A DNA stretch of 64,000 nucleotides from Bacteroidales bacterium (GTDB lineage Bacteria > Bacteroidota > Bacteroidia > Bacteroidales > WCHB1-69), in NCBI GenBank assembly GCA_017633255.1, contig JAGBPS010000017.1:129672-193671 (forward strand), in the 5' to 3' direction. A program made the position numbers and the translations under genes. Positions 50,157 to 58,843 of the stretch are shown here, in pieces (position 1 is the first letter of the stretch; each line of letters opens with the position of its first letter). Below the pieces are notes generated by a model. That model worked only from the letters and a program-made list of their open reading frames with translations, did no database searches and had not been told where the DNA came from.

Positions 50157-50279
50157 TACTTTTGCAGCGCCAAATTTTCAAGGTGATGGAGGATGGTGTG
50201 GAGTGTGTTATTTGTTTGATTTTTAAAAAGATAAGAATGTTTTGAGCACTTGGATTTTGGCGCTGAAATTTGAAGAAAT
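50157..50279 (+). promoter_or_regulatory. Promoter and structured 5' leader of the acyltransferase gene
   Basis: The -7 box TACTTTTG (50157-50164) is followed at once by CAGCGCCAAA (50165-50174), which pairs perfectly with TTTGGCGCTG (50255-50264). The leader of ~110 bases is thus closed by a helix between its first bases and the ribosome-binding region. Confidence 0.5.
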
Positions 50280-50861
50280 ATGACCAAAATAAAGACAAAA
50301 GTTGGCAAAAGATGGGCTAAATTCTGCGGTTTTTTGCTACGGAAACTGGGCTGGACCAGCGTTGGAGGAATTATGGAGGGCAACAAGGCCATTGTTTTAG
50401 GGGTGCCGCACACTTCCATCATGGATTTTCCCATTTGCTACCTGTTTTATGCCCAGTATGGCGTCATGGCGCATATCATGATTAAGAAAGAGTTTTTCTT
50501 CTGGCCGCTGGGACCCATTTTGCGAGCCTTTGGCGGGGTGCCTGTCGACAGACGCAATGCGGCAGCTGCCGTCAAAAGTATCATCAAAACTTTCAATGAA
50601 AATGAGTTTTTTCATCTGGCCATCGCTCCCGAAGGGACCCGCAAACCCGTGAAAAAGTGGAAAACGGGTTTCCACCTGATTGCCCGTGAAACCGGCGCCA
50701 GCGTGTATGTGGGCTACTATGACTGGGGCCGCAAGGAGATTACCGTGGGCAAAAAATGGGAGCTGACCGACGATGCCAATGCCGACATGAAACGCATTCA
50801 GGAATATTATGAAACTTTAGGCCTTCAGGGCAGACATAAAGAAAATTATATAACCCATTGA
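50280..50861 (+). CDS. PlsC-type glycerophospholipid acyltransferase-like protein
   Basis: A 193-residue protein with the acyltransferase motifs HTSIMD (HxxxxD, block I), GGVPVDRRN (block II) and APEGTR (block III). It lacks strong membrane helices and is shorter than classical PlsC. It probably acylates lysophosphatidic acid or a related lipid. It lies 9 bases upstream of an acyl-CoA ligase, which fits lipid metabolism. Confidence 0.87.
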   Translation: MTKIKTKVGKRWAKFCGFLLRKLGWTSVGGIMEGNKAIVLGVPHTSIMDFPICYLFYAQYGVMAHIMIKKEFFFWPLGPILRAFGGVPVDRRNAAAAVKSIIKTFNENEFFHLAIAPEGTRKPVKKWKTGFHLIARETGASVYVGYYDWGRKEITVGKKWELTDDANADMKRIQEYYETLGLQGRHKENYITH

Positions 50862-50870
50862 TGATTATAT

Positions 50871-52634
50871 ATGAGTAAGAAAACGAAGAGTCCTTATAAA
50901 GTTAGGAATAGTCACAGAGAAACCTATTGTACCACCCTTAATAAAGTCTTCAAATATACGACCACGGTCTATTGGGACCGCACCATGGCGCAGTTTGTGG
51001 ATGGTGGACAAAAATACACTTACAGCAGCTTCAAGGAGAAATGTAACATGCTGTCAACCAGATTGTCACGTTTCGGTATTTCGGCGGGTGACCGCGTTGC
51101 CATCCTGTCGCAAAACATGCCCAACTGGACGTTGGCATTCTTTGCCACCACCGCTTACGGGCGTGTTTCTGTACCGATTTTGCCCGACAGCTCCGAAAAA
51201 GAGGTGACCAACATTCTGTCCCATTCGGAAAGCAAGGTGATTTTTATTTCCAAACGACTTTTGTACAAGCTCAGTCAGGAGTGCATCGACAAGCTGACGT
51301 TAGTGGTGGATATTGAAACACTGGAGTTTATCAAGTGCCGAAAAGAGGATTTCCGTTGCGACGGCTGGATTAAAGACCCGCAACCCGACGATTTGGCTAC
51401 CATCATTTATACTTCCGGTACCACGGGAAAGGCCAAGGGCGTAATGCTGAGCCACAGGAATATCTGCCACAATCTGGTGGCTTCGTTCAAGGCGCAGCCC
51501 TGCTATAAAAACGACCGTTTCCTGTCTATCCTGCCGATGTCGCATGCCTACGAAATGTGCGTTTCCAGCTTCTACTCCATGTATGTGGGTGCCTGCTGTT
51601 ACTACATTTCCAAACCTCCCACACCTTCCGTTTTGTTGCCGGCCATGCAAAAGGTGAAACCCACCGTCATGTTGTCTGTGCCGCTGATTATTGAAAAGGT
51701 ATATCACAACAGTATCGTTCCCACCATCGAGAAGAGCCGTGTGCTCAAGTGGATGGACCAGCATCTGCCCAGAGTTTTGTATTGGCTCATCGGCAAGAAA
51801 TTGGTGAAAACTTTTGGCGGCAAGTTGCGCTTCTTCGGTGTAGGTGGCTCCAAAATGGATCTCAAGGTGGAAGAGTTCTTGATTAAATGCCGTTTCCCGT
51901 ATGCCGTGGGCTATGGTTTAACAGAAACCGCTCCTTTAGTTTGCAATGTGTTGGTTAACAAGCGGAAACGCTTGGGCTCTATTGGCGTGGCTTCTTATAA
52001 AGTGGATATCCGTCTTGACAATATGGACCCAAAAACAGGCGAGGGCGAGATTGTGTGCCGCGGTGATAATGTGATGCTGGGCTACTACAAAGATCCTGAG
52101 CGTACTGTTCAAGTACTGGACGAGGAGGGTTGGTTCCGTACCAACGACATCGCAACGGTGGACAAGGATGGTTATTACTACATCAAAGGCCGTTTGAACA
52201 ACACGATTTTGGGTCCTTCGGGCGAGAATATCTATCCCGAGGAGATTGAGATGGTGATTAATGACATGGCTGGCGTGGATGAATCATTAGTGATGGAGAA
52301 AAATGGCGAGCTGGTGGCTATGGTCAAGTTCGATGACAATGTGTTGAACTGGAACCAAGAGACTGAAGACCAGTGGTTTGAAAAAGCGGAGGCGTTGAAG
52401 AAATCCGTACTGGAATTTGTCAACAAGACGGTTGGAAAGAATTCCAAGATCAACAAGGTTGAAGCCATGAAGGAACCGTTTGAGAAAACAGCCACTCAGA
52501 AAATCCGCCGTTATAAGTATAAGGATCATCAAGAAGAAATTGATGAGGCTGCGGAAATCGCAATGGAGGATATGCCGAAAGAAGCTTTGAAAGATAAAAA
52601 CCTGGAGGTGCCGGAGAAAAAAAACGTTGGATAA
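50871..52634 (+). CDS. Long-chain fatty acid-CoA ligase (AMP-forming)
   Basis: A 587-residue ANL-superfamily enzyme. The P-loop is TIIYTSGTTGKAKGVMLSH, the adenine motif GYGLTETAPLV, and the hinge GWFRTNDIATVDKDGYYYIKGRLNN. The C-terminal lysine region is KIRRYKY. It activates fatty acids to acyl-AMP and acyl-CoA. The tail after ~565 is acidic and lineage-specific. It is co-transcribed with the acyltransferase. Confidence 0.92.
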   Translation: MSKKTKSPYKVRNSHRETYCTTLNKVFKYTTTVYWDRTMAQFVDGGQKYTYSSFKEKCNMLSTRLSRFGISAGDRVAILSQNMPNWTLAFFATTAYGRVSVPILPDSSEKEVTNILSHSESKVIFISKRLLYKLSQECIDKLTLVVDIETLEFIKCRKEDFRCDGWIKDPQPDDLATIIYTSGTTGKAKGVMLSHRNICHNLVASFKAQPCYKNDRFLSILPMSHAYEMCVSSFYSMYVGACCYYISKPPTPSVLLPAMQKVKPTVMLSVPLIIEKVYHNSIVPTIEKSRVLKWMDQHLPRVLYWLIGKKLVKTFGGKLRFFGVGGSKMDLKVEEFLIKCRFPYAVGYGLTETAPLVCNVLVNKRKRLGSIGVASYKVDIRLDNMDPKTGEGEIVCRGDNVMLGYYKDPERTVQVLDEEGWFRTNDIATVDKDGYYYIKGRLNNTILGPSGENIYPEEIEMVINDMAGVDESLVMEKNGELVAMVKFDDNVLNWNQETEDQWFEKAEALKKSVLEFVNKTVGKNSKINKVEAMKEPFEKTATQKIRRYKYKDHQEEIDEAAEIAMEDMPKEALKDKNLEVPEKKNVG

Positions 52635-52698
52635 CGCTGGTCCTGCTGAGAAGGAAAATAAATAATATAATTTTCTGAAAAATAACAATTTAAGAAAG

Positions 52699-53187
52699 AT
52701 GACAATACAAGAGGAGATTGCGGAATTATTCTTCAAGAATAAAAAAACATTGGCAGTGGCGGAAAGCTGCACTGGCGGTTATCTGTCACATTTAATCACT
52801 TCTGTTCCGGGAAGTTCAGAGTTTTTCAAAGGTTCTGTGGTGTCCTATTCCAACGAAATCAAGCGTTCGGTGTTGAATGTGCGTGAGCTGAACCTGAAAA
52901 AACACGGTGCCGTTAGCGAGTTTGTGGTGAACGATATGGCTATCAACACGATGGGCTTGTTTGATGTGGACTATAGTATTGCCACTTCCGGTATTGCCGG
53001 TCCTGGTGGTGGCTCAGAGGAGAAGCCTGTGGGAACGGTATGGATTTGTGTGGCTACAACTACACGTTTCAATGCGCAACTGCACCACTTCGACCCGAAT
53101 CTGAGTCGTGTGGAGATTATTCACAAGGCTGCCGAAACCGCCTTGCAGATGCTGAAAGAGGAGTTGTTAAAGGACCTCGGGGAGTAA
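52699..53187 (+). CDS. pncC: Nicotinamide-nucleotide amidohydrolase (CinA C-terminal domain)
   Basis: A 162-residue stand-alone CinA-C domain: TLAVAESCTGGYLSHLITSVPGSSEFFKGSVVSYSNEIK with the catalytic Ser in AESCTGG, and ATSGIAGPGGGSEEKPVGTVWI. It deamidates NMN in pyridine nucleotide salvage. Its 3' end overlaps the convergent PfkB kinase gene by 21 bases. Confidence 0.93.
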   Translation: MTIQEEIAELFFKNKKTLAVAESCTGGYLSHLITSVPGSSEFFKGSVVSYSNEIKRSVLNVRELNLKKHGAVSEFVVNDMAINTMGLFDVDYSIATSGIAGPGGGSEEKPVGTVWICVATTTRFNAQLHHFDPNLSRVEIIHKAAETALQMLKEELLKDLGE

Positions 53188-54135
53188 ATTTTCCCATTGG
53201 GCATCCGTCAGTTTGGCGCCTACTGTCTCGATAATGGCGGAGGACAGATGTGTGGCGATATAGCCGCAGCGTTCAGTATCATATCCTTTCATCAAACCAT
53301 ACATAAAGCCGGCTGCATAAATGTCGCCTGCACCGTTGGTGTCAATACGCTTTGCATCTTGCGGAGGGATTACTGTGGTTTTTCCGTCCATGCGTACAAT
53401 GGAACCTTGAGCACCTAATTTGACAATGGCAATAGGACAGTATTCTGAAAGGATGTTCAAAGCCTCTTCGTCGTCTTTGCCGGTAAAAGCTTTGGCTTCT
53501 TCTTGATTGGCAAAAATGATGTCAATATGGTTTTTGAGCAGGTCTTTGAGGAATTCACGCTGTTCTTCCACCAGATTATAGCTGCCGAAGTCCATGGCTA
53601 CTTTTAGCTTGCAGTCTTTGGCAATCTGGCAGAGCCTGTGAATCAGATCGTGGTTATAAATCAGATAGCCTTCGATATACAGATAGTCGTAATCTTTGAA
53701 AATGGCGGGATTCAGCTCGTTGGCAGTCATCGTGGCGGCGGCACCGAGATAAGTGGCGAAGGTGCGTTCGGCGTCGGGTGTCATAAAAGTGGTGGCGATG
53801 CCTGTGTCGATATCGGAGTATAGCAGATGTGGCGTCACATGGTAGCGCTGCATTTCCTCTTGGAAAAAGTGACCGGGTTCGTCGTTGCTGACTTTTCCGA
53901 TATAGCCGGCATCGATGCCCAAACGTGCCAGTCCGTGGATGGTATTGGAGGTGGAGCCTCCTGTGGCGGATGTTTGAGGCTGGTCTTTGATGGCCGAGTG
54001 AATCACTCTTTTCCTTTCGCTGTCAATCATTTCCATTCCTCCTTTCTCCAAAGCGAATTGCTTTAACAAGTCTTCGTTTTCCAATTTGACGATAACGTCA
54101 ACCAACGCATTTCCGATACCTACAATTTTTGCCAT
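53167..54135 (-). CDS. PfkB-family kinase (adenosine kinase-like)
   Basis: A 322-residue ribokinase-fold enzyme. It opens GIGNALVDVIVKLENEDLL, has TGGSTSNTIHGLARLG and YIGKVSNDEPG, and ends with the anion-hole/catalytic motif RIDTNGAGDIYAAGFMYGL. Among PfkB proteins the opening and the TGGSTSNT block resemble adenosine kinases of Bacteroidetes; the substrate is not certain. It is convergent with pncC. Confidence 0.88.
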   Translation of the reverse strand: MAKIVGIGNALVDVIVKLENEDLLKQFALEKGGMEMIDSERKRVIHSAIKDQPQTSATGGSTSNTIHGLARLGIDAGYIGKVSNDEPGHFFQEEMQRYHVTPHLLYSDIDTGIATTFMTPDAERTFATYLGAAATMTANELNPAIFKDYDYLYIEGYLIYNHDLIHRLCQIAKDCKLKVAMDFGSYNLVEEQREFLKDLLKNHIDIIFANQEEAKAFTGKDDEEALNILSEYCPIAIVKLGAQGSIVRMDGKTTVIPPQDAKRIDTNGAGDIYAAGFMYGLMKGYDTERCGYIATHLSSAIIETVGAKLTDAQWENLLPEVL

Positions 54136-54189
54136 AATATTTTGATTTTCAATTAATTATGTAGTCTATTTTTGATTTTACGATTAGAA

Positions 54190-54243
54190 ATTATGGCATC
54201 GAAGATGCCAAATTTCAGTAACCCCACACGGAAGTGTGGGGTT
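54190..54243. repeat. Two adjacent hairpins between kinase and sufE
   Basis: TGGCATC-GAA-GATGCCA (54194-54210) and AACCCCACAC-GGAA-GTGTGGGGTT (54220-54243). The second could serve as a terminator for sufE on the minus strand, although only a short T run follows. Confidence 0.55.
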
Positions 54244-54246
54244 TGC

Positions 54247-54672
54247 TCAACTCTTCTTGCTGAAAGCTAACGCATAAATCTTGATCTGCTTGATCATCGA
54301 AACCAGTCCGTTACTGCGGGTGGGCGAAAGATGCTCTTTCAGTCCGATCTGGTCGATGTATTCCAAGTTGCAGTCCAGGATTTCCTGCGGGGTGCGGCCC
54401 GAAAGCACACGGATCAGCAGGTTGATGATGCCCTTGGTGATGATGGCGTCGCTGTCGGCGGTGAAATAAATCAGGCCGTCACGGTAATCGGCATGCAGCC
54501 ATACCTGCGACTGGCAGCCCGAAATCAGGTATTGTTCAGTCTTGTACTGCTCGTCAATCAGTGGCAATTCCTTGCCTAACTCAATGATATAGTTGTATTT
54601 GTCCAACCAGTCGTCAAAAATCTCAAATTCTTCGATAATCTGCTGTTCAGCTTCCTGTAATGTCTGTGCCAT
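54247..54672 (-). CDS. sufE: SufE-family cysteine desulfuration protein
   Basis: A 141-residue protein. The active-site Cys53 is in LISGCQSQVWL; the N-terminal EEFEIFDDWLDKYNYIIELGKELP and GIINLLIRVLSGRTPQEIL are family blocks. SufE takes persulfide sulfur from SufS for Fe-S cluster assembly. The ATG at 54672 (MAQTLQ) is preferred, since the -7 box TATTTTTG is at 54693-54700. Confidence 0.93.
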   Translation of the reverse strand: MAQTLQEAEQQIIEEFEIFDDWLDKYNYIIELGKELPLIDEQYKTEQYLISGCQSQVWLHADYRDGLIYFTADSDAIITKGIINLLIRVLSGRTPQEILDCNLEYIDQIGLKEHLSPTRSNGLVSMIKQIKIYALAFSKKS

Positions 54673-54843
54673 AATTTTCTGGATATAAAATGCAAAAATA
54701 CGAAAAATAATGAGCAAATCAGCTAATTAGTTAGTTGGCAAATTGGAATAGTTTTTTTCTGCAGATATAGAATGAAAAAAAATTGTACTTTTGCCCGCTT
54801 TTTAAGCAATAAAAAAACAATTGTAATTCAAAGAGATATCATT

Positions 54844-55710
54844 ATGTCCATCAAAGAGTCCAGAGTAGCCAGTTTCCTTATCATTGCAATCATCTATATC
54901 GCCGCGTTTTTTGTTGGCTATGCCGCATATCAGCTTCCCTGCATGGCGGAGTGGCACTATCTTTGGCGACTGTTGGTGGCCGATGTGGTCGCCACTGTTT
55001 TTGTATGGGCATTTGGACTTGTATTCAAAAATGTCTCTGTTTATGACCCCTACTGGAGTGTGGCCCCGCCGGTCATGCTCACTGCCTGGGCTGTCGGCCA
55101 GCAAAGTTGTAGCAGTGCCACCATTTTGTTACTGCTGGCGGTCTGGGTCTGGGGCATCCGCTTGACAGGCAACTGGGCCTATACTTTCAAGAATCTCAAT
55201 GCGGAGGATTGGCGATACACCAAGTATAGAAAAAGTCAGCATCCTTTTGTGTTTCAGCTGATTAATTTTTTTGGACTGAATATGATGCCCACTTTGGTGG
55301 TGTTCATGGTGATGATTCCCGGCTTCAAGTTAATAGAAATTGGGGCAGATGCCAATATTTTCACTTTGCTGGCCTGTATGCTGTGTCTGGGCAGTGCCAC
55401 TTTGCAATTCATTGCCGACCAGCAGATACACCGTTTCATCCGGGAAAAGCGAGGCAGAGTGTGTAATGTGGGTTTGTGGAAACACGGCCGCCATCCCAAC
55501 TATCTGGGGGAAATCATGATGTGGTGGGGCGTGTATTTCATGTTTTTGTCTGTCACGCCCGACGTGGATCAGAATTGGTGGTGGCTGATCGGAGCGTTAC
55601 TGAACACTTGCATGTTCTGCTTTATCAGCATTCCCTTGATGGAGAAGCGCCAGCTTCAAAACAAAGCGGAATACGCTGAATACAAGAAGAATACAAGGAT
55701 GTTTATATAG
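54844..55710 (+). CDS. DUF1295 membrane protein (steroid 5-alpha-reductase-like)
   Basis: A 288-residue protein with about seven membrane helices. Motifs of the DUF1295/ICMT-like fold are visible: SVYDPYWSVAPP, VWGIRLTGNWAYTF, EDWRYTKYR, and the C-terminal GLWKHGRHPNYLGEIMMWWGVY, which binds a nucleotide cofactor in related reductases. The substrate is unknown. The ATG at 54844 is used, because the -7 box TACTTTTG is at 54786-54793. Confidence 0.87.
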   Translation: MSIKESRVASFLIIAIIYIAAFFVGYAAYQLPCMAEWHYLWRLLVADVVATVFVWAFGLVFKNVSVYDPYWSVAPPVMLTAWAVGQQSCSSATILLLLAVWVWGIRLTGNWAYTFKNLNAEDWRYTKYRKSQHPFVFQLINFFGLNMMPTLVVFMVMIPGFKLIEIGADANIFTLLACMLCLGSATLQFIADQQIHRFIREKRGRVCNVGLWKHGRHPNYLGEIMMWWGVYFMFLSVTPDVDQNWWWLIGALLNTCMFCFISIPLMEKRQLQNKAEYAEYKKNTRMFI

Positions 55711-55726
55711 TAAGAATAAATCTCTG

Positions 55727-55734
55727 TATCTTTG
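55727..55734 (+). promoter_or_regulatory. -7 box abutting the birA start codon
   Basis: TATCTTTG, then CCAC, then ATG at 55739. The transcript start must fall on or next to the ATG, so birA is likely leaderless. Confidence 0.6.
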
Positions 55735-55738
55735 CCAC

Positions 55739-56476
55739 ATGATTTTAGAAAACCCTCTTTTCATCGATACCATAGACTCCACCAATAAGAAACTGAAGGA
55801 GCTGCTGGCAGAAAACGCTGAATTGCCCGACTATTTCTGCGTGGCTGCCGCTTTCCAGTCCGCCGGAAGGGGCCAAGGCAGCAACCGCTGGCAAAGCGAC
55901 AAAGGACAGAATGTGTTGGCGAGTATGCTATTCAATCCTTCGTATCCTCCCGCACGGCAGTTTGTGCTGAACCAGTGTTTTGCGCTGTCGGTCAGGAACT
56001 TGTTGTCGCAGTACGTCGATGGGGTGAAAATCAAATGGCCCAATGATATTTATGTGGATTGGAAGAAGATTGCGGGTATTTTGATCGAACATCATATTGA
56101 GGGAGAACGTATCAAGCATACCATTGCCGGGGTGGGTATCAATATCAACCAAACTGTTTTTGATGCGGATATTCCCAATCCGACTTCGCTGAAATTGCTG
56201 ACAAACAGGGATTTCGATGTGCATGAGATGGTCTTGGGCTTGGTGTCTGTCTGCCAACAGTATCAATGTTCAGAAAACACTTATTATCAGAAAATCCATC
56301 AGGAATATTTGGAGAACCTGTTTCTGTATCAGGAATATACGTGGTATGAGATAGAAAATAAACTGGTGGAAGCAGAGATTACGGGAACTGATGAATACGG
56401 TCGGCTTTTACTGCATGACAAAGCCGGAAAAAATTATTGTTGCGGAATGAAGGAGGTTCGTTTATGTCTGAAATAG
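55739..56476 (+). CDS. birA: Biotin-[acetyl-CoA carboxylase] ligase
   Basis: A 245-residue monofunctional biotin ligase without the HTH domain. It shows IDSTNKKLKELL, the biotin-binding GRGQGSNRWQSDKGQNVLASML, KIKWPNDIYVDWKKIAGILIE and GVGININQ. It attaches biotin to carboxylase carrier domains. It overlaps the next gene by 13 bases, so the two are coupled. Confidence 0.94.
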   Translation: MILENPLFIDTIDSTNKKLKELLAENAELPDYFCVAAAFQSAGRGQGSNRWQSDKGQNVLASMLFNPSYPPARQFVLNQCFALSVRNLLSQYVDGVKIKWPNDIYVDWKKIAGILIEHHIEGERIKHTIAGVGININQTVFDADIPNPTSLKLLTNRDFDVHEMVLGLVSVCQQYQCSENTYYQKIHQEYLENLFLYQEYTWYEIENKLVEAEITGTDEYGRLLLHDKAGKNYCCGMKEVRLCLK

Positions 56477-58341
56477 AATTATTAGCACCGGCGAAAAATA
56501 TAGAGTGTGCCATGGCGGCGATTACCCATGGAGCGGATGCAGTGTATATCGGGGGCCCTAGTTTCGGGGCTCGTGCCGCCGCAGGCAACAGTTTCGTGGA
56601 TCTGGAACAGCTGGTCCGCTTTGCCCATCCATACTATGCCAAGGTTTTTATTACACTGAATACCATTCTGAAAGACAGTGAATTAGCGGAAGCTGAACGG
56701 CAGGTGAAGCGCTATTATGAGATGGGTGTGGATGCTTTGATTGTGCAGGATATGGGTTTGCTTAAACTGGATTTGCCGCCCATAGCTTTACATGCTAGTA
56801 CGCAAATGGATAACCGGACTCCTGAAAAAGTAAAGTTCTTGCAAAATGCAGGTTTTCAGCGGGTTGTGCTGGCACGTGAACTGAGTCTTCAGCAGATTCA
56901 AGAAATACGTAAGGCTTGTGATGTGGAGTTGGAGGCCTTTGTGCATGGCGCCCTTTGTGTGAGCTATAGCGGTCGCTGTTACATGAGTTACGTTTCCTGC
57001 GGTCGTAGTGCCAACCGTGGCGAGTGCGCCCAGTTCTGCCGCTTGCCCTACACGCTGGTCGATGCCGACGGAAATGCCATTGTCCGCGACCGTCATCTGT
57101 TGTCGCTGAAGGACATGGACCGCTCCGATTGGTTGCTTCCGATGATGCAAGCCGGCATCATGTCTTTCAAAATCGAAGGCCGCTTGAAGGATGTTTCATA
57201 CGTGAAAAACATCACAGCTTATTATCGTCGCCGTATAGATGCTATTTTGGAAGGTCATCCGGAATATAAAGCAGCTTCCATTGGCAAAACCACTCTGTTT
57301 TTCGAGCCGGATCCCGAAAAGACCTTTCATCGGGATAAAACTCCCTATTTCATCAATGGGGAAAGGTCGGAGATGGTTCAGCTGGCGACTCCGAAGTCCA
57401 CGGGGACTTTTGTGGGAACGGTGCAATCTGTAAGTCATAACTCATTGACATATAGTGGAGAAAAAGAACTGCATAACGGCGACGGCCTGTGCTTTATCGA
57501 TGCTCAAGGGAATTTTGACGGTTTTCGGGTCAACAAGGTGGAAGGCCGGCGGGTGTTTTGGAATGAGCCTGTCGAGGGTCTTTCGGTAGGTGACAAATTG
57601 TATCGCAATTACGACATCCAGTTTGAGAAAATGCTGGCAGGCAAAAGTTCGGAGCGACGCATAGCAGTGGATTTCAAATTGTCGGAGAAAGAAGGACAGT
57701 TGGTGTTGCAGGCTACTGACGAAGCCGGAACGACCGTGGAACTGTCCATCCATGAGGACAGACAAGTAGCGGACAAGCCGGAACAAGCGCTGCAAAATCT
57801 GCAAACGCAGCTGTCGAAACTGGGCAATACCTGTTATCAGGCCAGAAATATTGAGGTGAAAACCAGTCAGGTGTTTTTCTTCCCGAATTATGTTATTGCC
57901 GGATGGCGGCGCCAGATTATAGACATGTTGATGGATACGCAATATGTTGTAGAGACAGACCGTGCGCCCCTGCAGGAAATACCATTGTCACAACTGCCCG
58001 AGGCCGTCAATGTGATGAATGCCAAAGCCAAGGATTTTTATCAAGAACTTGGATTTGGACAGATAGAGGATGCCTACGAGAAAACAGAATCGCCCAATGT
58101 GGCAACGCCCGGCCGCGCGTCTCTACAGAATTCAATATTGATGACCTGCAAATACTGCATCCGTCATGCTTTGGGTGCCTGTCCGAAAGAATCAAAGGCT
58201 AATAAAACATGTGGTAATGTGGAGACGCGATTAATCGCGTCTCTACAAAATGAACCTTTGTTCCTGAAAACGGGCCGCCATACCTTCCAATTGACCTTCG
58301 ATTGCGCAAAATGTGAGATGATTATTACCACTCCCGAGTGA
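56464..58341 (+). CDS. U32-family peptidase (RlhA/YhbU-like) with two in-frame palindromic insertions
   Basis: A 625-residue protein. The N-terminal U32 domain shows ELLAPAKNIECAMAAITHGADAVYIGG, EAFVHGALCVSYSGRCYMSYVSCGRSANRGECAQFCRLPY with the cysteines that bind a cluster in RNA-modifying U32 proteins, and FKIEGRLKDVSYV. The C-terminal part has MTCKYCIRHALGACPK and FDCAKCEM, more paired cysteines. Some U32 members act in rRNA hydroxylation rather than proteolysis. Two palindromes (58099-58126, 58219-58246) are translated in the same phase as NVATPGRASLQN and NVETRLIASLQN, flanking the first C-terminal cysteine motif. The ATG at 56464 has GGAGG upstream. Confidence 0.9.
   Translation: MSEIELLAPAKNIECAMAAITHGADAVYIGGPSFGARAAAGNSFVDLEQLVRFAHPYYAKVFITLNTILKDSELAEAERQVKRYYEMGVDALIVQDMGLLKLDLPPIALHASTQMDNRTPEKVKFLQNAGFQRVVLARELSLQQIQEIRKACDVELEAFVHGALCVSYSGRCYMSYVSCGRSANRGECAQFCRLPYTLVDADGNAIVRDRHLLSLKDMDRSDWLLPMMQAGIMSFKIEGRLKDVSYVKNITAYYRRRIDAILEGHPEYKAASIGKTTLFFEPDPEKTFHRDKTPYFINGERSEMVQLATPKSTGTFVGTVQSVSHNSLTYSGEKELHNGDGLCFIDAQGNFDGFRVNKVEGRRVFWNEPVEGLSVGDKLYRNYDIQFEKMLAGKSSERRIAVDFKLSEKEGQLVLQATDEAGTTVELSIHEDRQVADKPEQALQNLQTQLSKLGNTCYQARNIEVKTSQVFFFPNYVIAGWRRQIIDMLMDTQYVVETDRAPLQEIPLSQLPEAVNVMNAKAKDFYQELGFGQIEDAYEKTESPNVATPGRASLQNSILMTCKYCIRHALGACPKESKANKTCGNVETRLIASLQNEPLFLKTGRHTFQLTFDCAKCEMIITTPE
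58099..58126 (+). repeat. In-frame palindromic element, copy 1 inside the U32 gene
   Basis: GTGGCAACGCCCGG then CCGCGCGTCTCTAC, flanked by AAT on the left and AGAAT on the right. It shares its ends with the copy 120 bases downstream. Confidence 0.75.
58219..58246 (+). repeat. In-frame palindromic element, copy 2 inside the U32 gene
   Basis: GTGGAGACGCGAT and ATCGCGTCTCTAC around TA, matching as an inverted repeat at 12 of 13 positions. A related intergenic copy is at 27301-27328. Confidence 0.85.
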
Positions 58342-58504
58342 AAATAGCGGTGGCAATAAGATCAACAATATTTACAATGCCTTGTGAATAGCGGAAATTC
58401 ATAATTTTGAAAAAAATTGTCATTCAATGATTTTGTATTGAAAAAAATTGTATTTTTGCAGCCCAAATTTGAAAAAGTAATAATAATATAAAAATAAAGG
58501 AAAG

Positions 58505-58741
58505 ATGTCACGAGTTTGCCAAATCACAGGAAAAAAAGCGATTACCGGAAACAATGTTTCGCACTCCAATATCAAGACGAAAAGAAAATTCCGTCCCAAT
58601 TTGCACACCAAGAAATTCTTCGTTCCCGAATTGGACGAGTATGTGGTGCTGAAAGTTTCTGCTAAAGGTATGCGCAACATCAATAAAAAAGGCATTTGGA
58701 ACTGCATCGTTGAAGCCAGCGAAAAAGGTATCCTCAAATAA
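58505..58741 (+). CDS. rpmB: 50S ribosomal protein L28 (bL28)
   Basis: A 78-residue protein: MSRVCQITGKKAITGNNVSHSNIKTKRKFRPNLHTKKFFVPE, the normal L28 N terminus and length for Bacteroidetes. The -7 box TATTTTTG is at 58451-58458. A terminator follows at once; no rpmG (L33) or DUF4295 gene follows, unlike the usual Bacteroidetes order. Confidence 0.96.
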   Translation: MSRVCQITGKKAITGNNVSHSNIKTKRKFRPNLHTKKFFVPELDEYVVLKVSAKGMRNINKKGIWNCIVEASEKGILK

Positions 58742-58769
58742 TGTCTTTTGACTTTGAGATCTAAAAAGT

Positions 58770-58799
58770 GCTACACAAATCATGTGTAGCATTTTTTTT
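58770..58799 (+). terminator. Rho-independent terminator of rpmB
   Basis: GCTACACA (58770-58777) and TGTGTAGC (58783-58790), followed by eight T. It isolates rpmB from the TonB receptor gene. Confidence 0.88.
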
Positions 58800-58843
58800 G
58801 CAATATTTTCGCTATCTTTGCGTATTAAAAAAAACATAAATAC

